DNA of 64,000 bases, from the NCBI GenBank assembly GCA_002633005.1, contig NMRA01000182.1:9077-73076 (forward strand). Direction: 5' to 3'. This document shows positions 1-13,200 of the stretch, in pieces. How positions within the stretch are numbered: position 1 is the stretch's first letter; each line of letters begins with the position of its first letter. Both the position numbers and the translations under genes were made by a program. The DNA comes from Phoronis australis. Its lineage: Eukaryota > Phoronida > Phoronidae. The notes under the pieces are model-generated. The model saw nothing but the letters and a program-made list of their open reading frames with translations. It was not told the origin of the DNA and did no database searches.

Positions 1-589
1 TTTTTTTTTTCGTATCTCCGCCACACAATCCAGTCGTTTGCATGAGAAGTAAGAAAGTGGCCAAATGGCACTTTGAAAGAGTCCTAAAACGGTGAAGGAA
101 AACGTTTGTTCAGCTGCCGTGATCCAGCCAGATTGGCACGAGGGCTGGAAGCACTAGCTGCATGCTGTGTACCAATTAAACAGTTCCATCAACGTGACAC
201 TGTCAGAGCCGTGAATTGCTGTCGCAATTGGACTTAAAATTTTGAACAACTTGTGCGTGTGACCGAAAGCTTTTTCAGGTTGCAAGAGTGCCATGCAATA
301 AATGTGGGACACTCAAGGCGGAACATTCAATTACAGATGATAAAATCTTAACTAGAGATAGAAGTGCCTCTGCATTCAGTCGTGGCAGAATAATTTTCCA
401 TTGACAATTACGTTTTGTAGGGCATCCCGATACGTACAACTCGACCAGTCAAAATTCTCGGTGTCCTCAATTTTAGTTTATAAAAAGACAGGTGAGTTAA
501 CGTACATCAGTCACACAAATTGGATACAACAATACTCTAACTGGAATGGCCAGTGTCGGCCATACTGCAGCGGCGACTGCGCTAAGACG

Positions 590-850
590 ACCTGACTGTC
601 AGGCCATTACCCGACTGTCGCTGTCAGGCCAGAACCTGACGGTCACTGTCAGGCCAGTACCTCACTGGGTCAGGACAGTACCTAAAAGTCAGACCAGCAC
701 CTCACTATCAGACCAGTACCTGACTGTCAGACCAGTACCTGACTGTCAGTGCAGTACCTCACTGTCAGGACAGTACCGCACTGTAAGGAAGCTATCTCAC
801 TGTCAGGAAAGTACCTCACCGACAGGACAGTGGCTCACTGTCACTGTACG
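590..850. repeat. Degenerate ~18-20-bp minisatellite
   Basis: About thirteen diverged copies of a CTGTCAGACCAGTACCTCA-like unit. Both CTGTCAG and CAGTACCT recur throughout. It happens to leave one frame open over 546-899, but the repetitive protein looks like a by-product. The rest of 1-1845 shows no gene I can support. Confidence 0.85.
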
Positions 851-1845
851 AAACCATATTAACCTGGCAGTTCTTCTCAAGTCCAGAACTCGTTTCTAAA
901 TCGGAGTTAGGCAAAAGATGACAGTGATTTTGTTATAGTGCGTAGTTTAAATAAAAAACGCTGGCACAAGCCTCTCATCACAAAAAAATGATTGTGGCCA
1001 CTTTTTATCGTTAAGAAGTTAGTCTCATATTGTCCCTTGAGCAAACTAGGGGTAGTTTCAGGTCTTCGTAGAACTCTCAGCTTGTTAATACTCAAGATTA
1101 GGCTTATAGACGTGTCGACCACGGCGGGTGATTTTACTTAGTCGCCGAGCATGGTCTCCAGGAATAATCGACCAATAGTGCTTTGCAAACCCACAAATCA
1201 CTTCTCGGATGAATGGGGAACATGTTGAGACCTTTTACTCAAATCTTACACTAACAGAACTTGCACCAGGACGAGAAAGCGTGCGCAGTTAACCACAGAT
1301 TATTCCTCGGCACGTCAAAAGCCCTCACAATTTAATTGAAGTGAGCTAATCGTGGGCTTGGGTGAACGTGTTGGACGAGATAATTACGGTCGTAAACCAA
1401 CACATTTACGTACGAGTTTTAAAGCCAAAAATGAACAATAAGTAATGACAACGACCAAATGACTGTTTTTAAAATTGAAAAGTAAACAGTAGCCGTTTTT
1501 GCATTATTAGAGAAATGAGCGAAATGGTTTTCTTTAGCATCGCGGCTAAGCCAAGAGCATTAATTTATGAATGGATCGTGACGGGCGAGTATGACTGTCC
1601 CGGCTTAAGCTCGCTTAGACGTTGGGGTAACGAAACCCCACATGTTAGCGTAGGGTTGTCTCATTTATATAGCAGTGAGTGATCTAAATGAAAATTTCGC
1701 TTCTTTGAAGTACGTAATATGTAGGTTTATAGCTCTTTTTAAAGCTACATAATAAAAACAATCTATTTAAAAACAAAAATGTTTTTATTATTAACTTCGT
1801 AGTTTACACACTACGCTTGTTACAATTCGGAATTTCTACTTTCAG

Positions 1846-2168
1846 GACAACTTCTTACAATGTCTCCTGGGAAATACGGCAACAAGTATCCTGCTTGGTA
1901 TTTAGTCGAAGTCAATCCCCAAAACGGAGAAATAACACCTTTGGTGCAAGCGACGCAAGCAGGAATATTTGAAAACTATTACGGTGGCACAGTTCTGAAT
2001 GGAATAGACCAGTCAACGGGAATACTTTATCATGTTCTTCGAATCGCCGACTCACAAGCAGATATAATTCTTCACATAGAACTAAAAACACACAAAGTGA
2101 CATTTTCACAACCCACACATCTTCGTCATGTTTTCAATTTGCTCTATGCAAAACCGGAAGTATTTACA
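1846..2168 (+). CDS. Isolated exon, beta-propeller-like, gene otherwise not visible
   Basis: A pyrimidine-rich acceptor (TTTCTACTTTCAG) precedes an open frame of 107 codons plus two bases that ends at a possible donor (ACA, then GTATGA) or, read through, at a stop at 2174. The protein reads YLVEVNPQNGEITPLVQATQ, later GGTVLNGIDQSTGILYHVL and ILHIELKTHKVTFSQP. That is the strand-turn pattern of WD40/YncE-like propeller blades (V-D/N-P-x-T/N-G..., G-x-D...LY). I recognise no named gene. No partner exons are visible between 1 and 4290, so it may be a fragment or an edge exon of a gene to the left. Confidence 0.5.
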
Positions 2169-2174
2169 GTATGA

Positions 2175-4289
2175 CAAACATTAAAGAGGCCTAGACTGCA
2201 ATAACAGACTAAATTGCATAAATTTCTTGGTTTTAGTATTGTTCAAGTCTGTATAGGATTGTCAGTTCAAAACCAGGAACCAAAAATGAAAATTATCAAT
2301 TCATCATTTATTTTTATATTTATTTTGCCATAAAGGTTTCTCAATATGTCTTTAATAGGGTAATGTTAGACAAGACTAAATTGTAAAATAATTTCTTTTG
2401 GATTTGGTGAAGGATATTCCAAACCATACTTAATTTCAAGGTTTTGGCAAAACATCTGAAAAATTTAGATGCACCACAAAAAGAGAGCTATTGGTTCATC
2501 AAATCAAAACAGGAAACATCGCAAAATACACTTCCATTGTGAAACAAGAAATTACACTAAGTTTAAAATCGAATGGTCACACTTCACATTCAATGACTTG
2601 AGACAAAGTGTTCTGCGGTTGACATTAAACACTTATTTAGATACTACAGCAACTTGAGTGAAAGGTATGCCTATAGAAAATTAAGCAAGTATTAAACAAA
2701 ATAAGCATTTGTGTGCTGCTTGTGTTGAAAATTACATTGGTTCCTGAGTCAAAACTAAGACGTTTCCCAATATTGGTCTAACTCGATTCACGCCCTCAAG
2801 TCATCAAGTCATCAACTGTCATTTCATTTTCAACCAAAACAGAGTTTGTGAAACACTTCCTTGTTACAGCAATTTGAATGCAAGCAAGACACCTTTGCCC
2901 AGTTGCATTGAAACAGTCCCTAAACCTTTGTTTCATTCTTTACTCACAAATGTAATATTATCATTTTATCTTTAATATTATGTCGTCTTCGACAAATAAT
3001 ATTTTCTAATAATGTAAAAACCGAGCCCTTAATTCAATGACAATAAATAGGTATTAAAGACTTAAATTAGGGATGTTGCATGAAAATATCCCTATTTATT
3101 TCCAATAACATTGAGAATTTAAGGAAGAGTTCACTCTCGATTCGTATCAAAGCCAAAAAGTGTCTTAGTAAGGAAATTAAAACCTTATAAGAAAGGACAA
3201 TCGTTGTTTTCCTAAAATTTTAATCCACAAATACAAAGTAGACTGAGGGAACTTAATTGAGACCCTATATGGGACTGTTTCATGCCACAGGTCACATAAC
3301 ACAACGTATTATACAAACAATAATTTAACAACCAGTCAGTATGGACGAGAAAGTCGCAATGACACAGTTCAATTTGCAAAAACAAAAAAAAAAAAACTAC
3401 ACAATGTACCAACCAAATATAATATGTACTCACTGATAGCACTTCACTGCAGCACTGAATAAATAACATTAAAGATCACAAGCTGTGTTTATCCACAACA
3501 CCCAGTCCCGCAGGACTAATTCTCTGAACATCTGAGCCCACTTCTAATACCAAGATGAAACTGGCTGGCGACAGCTGGAAACTGGCAACGCTGGCCAAAA
3601 AAATGTCTTGCAGGTCACACAGACGACAGGATTCTTACCAAAATTGTACAAGGCTTAGTTGGTCGACTTAGATTTTCCCTGTTTTTGAGATCCCACCAAG
3701 ATTAATTGCCTTGGTATGACAAAGCATGTAACAGTATATGAAGCACAACAATCACTGAATAATAAATAGAACATAACTCCTGAACAATTCATTAACCCTC
3801 AGAGCTTCACCAGTGTGCAATCTGCTGGAAAAATACACAACTAGTTCAAAAGTACCTGCTACAAAAATATACACTACAGAAACAATTGCTTAGACAATAG
3901 ACTTTAGTCTTTTGAAAGATTAACAAATCCAAACCTTCATCAAAAAATTCAACACATACTTTCAAACAATAAGCAAAGACACACACACATACACACAAAC
4001 AAACGCATAAACTCATTACTAGCTGTTCTCATTCACATACTAATTCAAGTATGCACAACATAGTCGATAATAAACACATACTGACCAAGGTTAAAGTATG
4101 TAAATCGTTTGAAACCCACAATTCAAACTAATCTAAACTACAGCCTGCAGAGAGAGATAAAACCTGTCAAGAAGACAGTGCAAGAAACTGGTCACATTGT
4201 TCTGTCAATCAGTCGATGAACGACAACTGTTCACCAACAAACCTCGTATCGTAAAACCGAAGCAGCATAATTGTCAGGCCTTTCTAAAG
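2175..4289. other. Stretch downstream of USP48 with no recognisable gene
   Basis: This AT-rich sequence lies between the isolated exon and the USP48 stop codon. Part of it next to 4290 must be the USP48 3' UTR (minus strand). I see no convincing AATAAA on that strand close to the stop; the first TTTATT on the plus strand is near 3095. It holds an (AC)n-like tract near 3980. Confidence 0.5.
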
Positions 4290-7200
4290 TCACAGTCTAG
4301 CCGTGGTACCCAGCAGTCCCGTACCTTTGAAGCCTTCCTCAGGACAACTGGCTGGAAAATAAAATGTCAAAAATGTAATCTCATTATTCAGCAAATAAAG
4401 TGATCCTTTCTACACTCAGGTAGTATTCAAATATATTGACAAACTTTATTGAAGTACTGTAGTCCAGTACAGCTGCAGTTATGGAAGAAAACCTCAAGCA
4501 AATCCTAGTTGTTGAAAATTGTTCGATAGCTTTCGAAATCTTTGTATAAAAACAGTTTTGGAAGCAGTGTATGGAAGCAGTGTATGGAAGCAGTGTATGG
4601 AAGCAACGATTACAGCAGGCAAAACCAGACAGGAAACAACGACCATCAGAAAGCAAATCACAAAAGAGTCAGAGATAAAGTTCAAGTAAAAAGGATCATG
4701 TACCATTGGGTCAATGAATGGTATAAGCCTAATAACGCAACGTGGTGTAACAGACAATTTTAACTTGTATTACGAGAATAGTAGACTTTCGAGGTTTTGC
4801 ACAGCAGTGGCAGTTGGTTGAGCTGGAGGTCTTTGTTACGAGATTTCATGATCTTTAATTTACACTAAAGGCATTAAAATGGTTCAAACTTGTGCGATTT
4901 GATGGTTCAAACTTGTGTGATTTGAAAGCCTCTGCTCTGATTGTCTCCCCCATCAGACACTTTAAAGAATGTAGTTGCATGCTCCTAACTATAGCAGGAA
5001 CTAAATGAAAATGCTCCTATTTTAACATAATCTATGCAAAACTAAGTGCAGCGTATTCATTGACCATGTGTAAATGTGAAAACAAAAGTCTGAAAATAGG
5101 TGATGTTTGCAGTAACGACGTACCTCGTGGGCTCACATAGCCTGCATCATGTAGTGCTATTCCCCAGTACCACCTTACTGGACCCGTTTCAGTGATTTGT
5201 GAAGAATTATTTTCACCACAAAACTCATTTTTAAAAACGTTTGGCAATTTTCAAGCTACTTCATATTCACATATTAATCACTGTATGTTGTGTTTCTTAC
5301 TAATTAGGCCAAGCAATCACAGAGATAAGTAATTAGCCTGCAATTTCCACTTTAAATGTCCTCCAATTTGTTGAACGTGCACTTCAGCACACAGAACGTC
5401 AAGTCTGTTCAAATTTGTTGCTTGGAACTTTTGCCATAGAGGAGTGTGTGGTCAAACCCCCCCCCCCCCGAACGCCCCCTTGCTTACAGCAGACACCTAC
5501 CTTGAGCTACATCCTCAAGAAGTATACCCTCAGTCGCCGGCTCATCAACCTAAAGGGTGAACAGTGTGAACGTATGATAAGCGTAAACTGTTAGTATTAA
5601 ACTGAGAATACGGACAGCAGATAAACATGATAGTTTTATCTCTGTCAAGCAGAGATATTGTAAAACACAAGATACCAGTAGGAGTCTGTCAATATGATGG
5701 CTTCCTCTGTCTCGTCAAAACAACTAACAGAAGTTATCAAACATATTGATAGACATCTTAGCTTTGGAAACCTTGGGACCTAAAACGTTCAGCCAGTTAT
5801 CAGGCGACTTGCATTTTTTTCCTTCACAATTTCCACAATTTTCATGAAACTAAGTAAGTCAGGCGATATCTCACCAACAGGTAAACACAGCAGAGAACAA
5901 TCAATTTGCTGATTTTAAATGGTTATCTACTGTCTCTTTTGTTTGCAGCAAATACAAGCAACCTCACTTGAAAAAAGCCATGACTTCTCCAAGTTACACC
6001 TTATTTATAAGTCATAGCTCTGACAACTTGAGTGCAATATACATGTACTATCATAGCGATGGTGGCCGGGTGCATAAATTTCCACATCATCATTTCTGAT
6101 CAGAATAATTTGATAAGTTCACAATATAAAGGTTGTTTGCGGTATGATTTATATTTCAAAACTAATTTCCCTGTAAAGGGTTATTGTCATTATTATTAAT
6201 GTTTGAATAAAAAACAACACTGCAAACCACCTAAGTAAGCACAAGCGCTTATATGTAAAAAATTGAGCTGCCATTTTTTCACAAAATTTTCCTTGTTACC
6301 ATGAGTGCTACAGATACATGAACTCAAGGTGTCATGATCATACTTGTTGTGCATGACAGCATATTAAGTGCTTTGTTGACGACTTGTGCAAAATATTTGT
6401 ATGTGAATGTCAGAGATTCTGCTTTTGAGTTAAGGGAAAACGAAAACTTAATCACAAACTTTTACAATGTAAATGACTGGTCGTGTACACAGACCTAGAA
6501 AAACTTATGACTTATAACAAGTTATGTGATGACAAGTTACACGAGGTCGCTTGTCATATCAGTCACCCAAAGAGTAACTTACAAGGCTTGGAATGACCAA
6601 AGACAAAAAACGCGGAAACTTTTACGGCCCAAAACATACGCGCTACCCAGCCTTGAAATAGTCGATACGAACCTTGCGCCGACAAAAATCGGGAGGACTA
6701 AAAAAAACGTTACCACCATCACTAGCATGTGTCTGCGTCTTTTTAGCTCGTCCGTCCGCTCCCACCCCCGCACATGTTTGGCTGCAGAGCCGTAGTATTT
6801 GTCACCGCGGTTTACAATCACATGCGACGCCACTGAAAATCCCACCACGCTATCCCAGATGCCCTGGCAATGTTGACAATTTATGTTCCTCCGAAACATA
6901 AAGAGCAACTTCCGCTTTTCAAGGTGAACGTCGTCGGCAACGCCGCGGTAAGAAAGGAAGTTGCCAATTTGCCGCGGAAATTTTATATCAAATCAGATTT
7001 TTTTACGCGGAAATATAATAAAATGCGCGGACAGAACATTTGAAAAAAGCGGAAAGCCTTGAACTTACCTTTAAATAGATGATTGTTTCTGGCATGATTT
7101 TGAGACTACCCAGAGTTTCCTTGTCCCCAACCAACTCCACATTATCTATCATGATGTGTTGGTCCATTGGAGGACATCCAAATTCTTTCATAAGCTGCAC

Positions 7201-10200
7201 AAAGAGAATTATGTACAACAGGTCTTGAGACAATCCAACCATACTCGAATCCAACCAGGAAAACCAACCAGGAAAACCAACCAAGCAGTGTAAAGCTTCC
7301 AAGTTTATTCGAAGGGTGGCACATCATTGGTAGGTTTTCGTGTCGAATCTCGAGTAAAGATTGATAATCTTGGGCACTCGAAAATAAACAACATTTCATT
7401 TCGAGTCATGATTTGCATGTCTAAGAACAATTAAGCCTCATAAAAGTGCCAGAGGCTTACAGCAAAGAGAAACTGGCAGAAAGCAATAATCTACTTGACC
7501 GATATAATCACAAAATGCTGGCTCCCAATTTCAGGGATTGTGATTGTCGAACCACCAAATTTTGTCTTGAACGACACTGAAGCAGGCAGTGAAACAGGAC
7601 CTCATGATATGGACAAAACACTGCCAATCATCTTCAGCAGGACACTTTGTTTGCTTGAAAAGTTATCTCTAGTCAGTTATTATCATTATCCAGAAGAGCA
7701 TATTAATATAAATGTTCACAGCCACCTCAACTTGTTCCGACCAACATTAGACGAGATGAGAGAGCTTAGGAAGAACAGCCAGGACTGGGCAGACCAAGTT
7801 GACCAGCATATTTGCCAACACTTACATTCAGAAAGTAACAAATCCATTCACAGGTTAGGGAATAGACTGCTTCCATGCCTGAGAACTAGATAATGCTAAA
7901 ACATGATCTCAGCCATTCCATGACAAAAGATGTTGTTTTAAAGACTGGTGTTCAGGTCATTACCTGTAGCTTGAAATCTCGGAGAGTTTGTTTGGAAGAG
8001 ACTTTGACCTCTTTTTCACCCCTAATTCGTTTGTGACGTGAACTTCGTCTAGATGGAACCGATGTCTCGGATACTTTAAGTGAGTCATTATCTAATTTCT
8101 TCTTCTTCTTCGCACTTGGACCCTGAAATTAAAATGCCCACACATGAAACTTTGACAAATAGTAGCAGCTTTAAGAGCATGTATGATGACACTTGGGCAT
8201 GTCACACAACTCCAGTGATGTCACACAACTCCAGTGATGTCACACAACTCCAGTGATGTCACACAACTCCAGTGATGTCACACAACAGTGGATAAAGGCT
8301 GTAATTGTGCTTTTTAAATCAAAGTGTGATGCACAAATTTTAAATTTCAATTGACAGCAGTGGCAAACTGAAACCACAAATTAAACTGTCAGCTTTGGTG
8401 AAGAACAACAGAGAAAATAAAATTCCCACTATAACAACTGCATGGTAAATCAAAAACGAATGGACCAAATTTTTCGCCTCACCAGTAATTCAAAAACAGT
8501 CAGTTTTGCACTTCGGAAATATCAATGCAAAGCTCATCCATTAATTCTAGGAATACACACCTGTGTAACTGTGTTAATAAGGTCCGTATAACAGTGTATA
8601 TTCACCACTTAATTCGTTTATTTGAATATAGCTGCATGACTGACCTAGTGCAGAGAATAGTTGATCACATATCGGCTTTTCAAATGTTTAGGTCAGCTGT
8701 CTCGTTAGTGTTACCTGTGTGAACTCCGGGTCATCTTTGTCCGAGTCTGTGGGAACCTGTTGTTCAGTCTGCGCCAATCGACTGACAACCTTTCTAACAA
8801 ATACGACCGCATCTGTATAATCTAGTCGGGCTTCATGTTCCTGCTGTAGTCTGGCACTGAGGCAACTCTCACACACATCTAAACACAAGACCAACAATTA
8901 GTAATTATTCAAATCAAAAACAATTATAATAAAACTCTGAGAAGTCCAGCATGCATACGTCAGACAAAGTTGTGCAGTACATTTATTTAGTTCCAGTGTG
9001 CACTTGGGACTCCTCAGGTAAGTCAGATTTCGCCTTACTGGGTTTAAGTCTCTCGGTCTGGCTGGAACCGATTTAGGTGAGTAAACGTAAAAAACTAAAA
9101 TTGCTACTAGGAGGCACACTGGTTGTCGGAGCCATCTGAAATTCGGCAGCGTCCATCATCAGCTTCATAGAACACATCTGCCAAATCTTATCAACATCCT
9201 GAAAAAGGTTTAACAGATACAGCTGGGGATGCCTGACATCCAGGCAGAGATGACAGCAATATGCACCCTCTACAAAAATATGTGAGCGCATAAATTTATC
9301 TTCTGTCTGCTCCTGCAAGCTCCACTGAAGCACCATTTTTAAGAATGATTCAATTAAGTTTGTGAAACAGTGAAGGTTATTTCCCATCTCTAACAATATT
9401 TAAGGGCAAAACCAAACAAATAGGCCTGCACAGATATACCATAGTTTGTTGTAAAGTTGACGAGAAAATTTAAGATGTCAATTATTTGCTTTCATATTAA
9501 ATTGGTTTCCTATAATAGAGTGGCTCACAGAACAACAGCAAATCATATCTTTAAAACTGAGTTTAGTCAATAAAGTCTTATGAAGTGAACCAACAGACCA
9601 GGGTCACAGACTAGCGTCACTTGATCATCCTCCAACACCACTCGACTGATCTGAATCTCTACATCACAGTTAAACAGTCTGGTCATCGCCTGCCACTCAC
9701 TTGGCCAGATGAGGGTCACCCTGGAAACAATAATACAGACAAATGTCACACTCATTGTCAAGGGTGGACAAGGGTCACAATGGTAACCAAAGTACTGATA
9801 CAGGTTACCATGGTTACGGGTTAACAGAAGAATGGATGTGAATAACCCCCACTGATAACAAAAGCATGAAGCTCAAATCAATAGTATCAGGGATGTCAAC
9901 ATATTTAGCGCAAAATCTGGAGCCTTTGTGTTAAAAATCCGTATTTTACAAGTGAAAACTTGTATGGTTTCCAATATTTTTAATAATTAAAAAAATCAAT
10001 CAAAAACAATAAATTTCAGTTTCAAATCATGTCATTAAAATCTCAGATACCATATTGCTGCATTGCGGTCAGCGCAACTGATTTCAGCCAGCTGAATGAC
10101 TGGTTTGAGGAAATATCAGTGATTTGTGCTCCATGCTTAAGTTGCACGACAAAATGTGGTGAATTCCTTTTGTTTTTTAAATGTAATCTTTGTCTCCAAA

Positions 10201-13200
10201 ATTCCATGCTTGACATCTTGACATAATTTCCACAGCAGATGACATCTCACCATGTCAAGAGATGTAAGCCCGTTTTCAATTGGTCAGACTAACTTAAATT
10301 GACCAATTAAACAAGTGGAATCCTGTCTAACAAATTACATAATACTTGTACTTACAATTCATATTATTCGTCACAGGCACTTTTGACTATTTCCATCGTT
10401 TTCTGTCCCAAATTTAGCAGCTCTTGTCTCAAAAAACAGTCATTTTCAAAAATACCTAATTTTACTTTCAATTCATTCTTTAAATAAAAAAATGTTCAAA
10501 ATCCGTACCATTTCAAAGCCTACACCTAACACTCTTTTATGCCCTAAAGTATGCAGTACAGTTGGCAGCCCCGCAGTATCCAAATGTTCTACATGTGTGG
10601 CAAAATGATGAAGAAAATCAGACGGCAAAACTAAACAACAGTTCAAATGATTTCAGACTTAAAATACAATGAAATATTCAAGTCTAGTATACACATATTA
10701 TATACAGGACCTAAGGCTAACATTTGAAGGTTTAAAGGGATACTTACCTGTCTTCCATTTGTTCAACACACATCAACTGTGGGTCAAACATTAGTTTGCC
10801 ATGAGGACACAGTAGTGAACAATTAGACACATCACAAACAAGTTCTCTTCGAAGAGGTTCTCTAAAAAAACAAGATACAACAGTTACTTAAATTCAAGTC
10901 CGCTGCTGTTCACAAAACAAGGCCCAAGACAATACAGTAATTCCCTGAAAACACATCTATGTTCAATGTTCAAATGCTAGTTTTGTTTTTGTTCTGGGAA
11001 GTCCAAGGACCAGACAATAACAAGACGTTTTAACAAATGTTAGTTTTATCGAAATTATCACTGCAAGAGGGAAATACAATGCATTTTTAATGTGAATTCT
11101 CACTATTAAGACCTGTGGTCAAATTCTGTGCAACTATGCTAGCATGCTATCAACTCTGTCCGTTTCTAGCCTCCTAATGCTCAGTCTAAAATTGAGGTCG
11201 TGAAACAGAAGGAATATAGTGTGAATGTGTTGAAGGACTTGTGGAAAGTAGGATTCAGTATTCAAGATCTCATCCTTGTTAAAAATATTATTTAATAAAG
11301 AGTTGTAAAGAAAAATACTCTGACAAGAGAAATGTACTGCTAAAAATTAATAATAAATTAAAATTATTCAAGAGCACAAAGAAGAAAACGGAAGACCAAA
11401 CTTTGTACTATGACACTTCAGTGAACTCCTTCAAAATGTATTCTCACAGCTATTTTTAAACAATGTTTTAACTCGGTTCACCTAATGAACTTTCTCCATT
11501 CCTCTACAAACATCGTACTGACAACATTGACGGTGGTTTCGTCATTACGCCATGAAGGTCTGTTTTTGGCTTGGTATAGTTCCAGTAGCGCCATCTTTTG
11601 ATCTTGGGCCACCATCTTGTTCAGATCTTTGGTTTGTTGGCTTTCCATGTCAGCATACTGAGTGAATGAAAGGAAAACATACTGATAAACAAGCAAGTAC
11701 TTAGTTGATAATGTGGTTCGTCGATACATGAATTGACATGTATGTTCCTAAGAAACATTTAGTTTACAGACAGATATGCAATATACTAATTTAAGAAAAG
11801 TGTTTTCATTCAAAAATGTATTTTTGTAGCAATAACTCGCAATAACTGACAAAAATTCCTGCACACTGACAATTGTTTTTAAATCACATCATGCATAATC
11901 ACCTGACACTTGCAACAGATTGCGGCATCACTCCTGAACTCTGGCGACTTAGGGAAGTAAAATTTGAGTCGCCTCCACACGTCATCAGAGACAACAACAC
12001 GACTTTTAGAATCTGTACTAAGTCCACCTACAATAAACAGTGCAACGTACTTACAGGAACTAATTTTTACTTAAAATAAATAAATTGTCAGTCGTAAACT
12101 AAAAGTTTTACTTGCTCAAAAAGAAAAGCTTGTTTGTCCTAATTACTGCATTGTAAAGCCTTCAAGTAGACAATTCAAAATTTCAAAGTCACTTGCATTA
12201 AGTGTGAGAGTATTTCCATAGCAGATAATATGTTTTTTAAAACCAGTAATTTCTTCATGAAAATTATAAGGTTACAATAATCACAGTCACAAAGAAAATC
12301 ATTATAAAACATAACGAACTGCTTCGTCATTGCAGTTACTATTATTACATTTTTAATATTACTGTTGCCAAGGTCATATTAGCTTAATAAGGTATGATAA
12401 CTACACTTGCTTTGAACCCTACCATCAACTTATTAATAAGCTTTACGTCTTACCGTCCACCATGCTCAAAGGGGCCACTGTAAAAACTGACATATTCTGG
12501 TTGGAATTAACCTGTCTACAGCTTATAGTTGATCGCAACACTAAAATTGTGAAGAAAATAAGCAGAAACCTACATTTAGTTAATTTTATATAGTTCAAAA
12601 AGTTTGATAAAAAAGGAAACACTTGACACATTGGTACTGATCACACTGTCTCAACAGTTTTCAGCAAGAAGAGTGAGGCAACTTTTTAACTATGCATTGC
12701 AAGGAAAGAAAACACATTTGGCATAGACAGGTGACCTTAGTAATGCACAAATGTCATGATAATTAGAAAAAAAAATATTGCGGACTTACTGTGGTCACAC
12801 AAGAGATCCTGGTTAAAAACTAGGTTATCGTCATTACACTCGCTGTCATCATGGTTACTGGAGCCTTGACTACCGTAACAGTGAAGACCGTTGGAGTCCA
12901 CTGAAATGACAAGATACAGCGGTCACAGTCATCAGTAACAGCACAATTATAATTTCACTGATCAAAACATTGTCTCTAATTTTTGTTGTGATAAAATATA
13001 ACTTCAGAGTAGCAGACATAGCTACACACATCATTAGTGAAATTGTTTGCCATGTTATGAAAATTCACAATACCACTTTATATTACATTCTATGTCAAGG
13101 TATATTATCATGTCAAGTATCGGAGTTCTACTAACTTAAAGTAACTTGCAACATGAAGACTACTGTGAGCCTGCAACTGACGATCAACTAATTAACACTG

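Noticed and set aside
546-899. Plus-strand frame of 117 codons
   Set aside because: It lies over a degenerate minisatellite, and the protein is just the repeat unit read in one frame. No splice, start or domain evidence.
5456-5469. Run of C residues
   Set aside because: A simple homopolymer in a USP48 intron near exon 26; also a likely place for sequencing error.
6579-6908. Minus-strand frame of 109 codons in a GC-richer patch
   Set aside because: It lies in the USP48 intron between exons 25 and 26. The composition is uneven, no family is recognised and the plus strand is equally open, so I could not support a gene or a CpG-island promoter.
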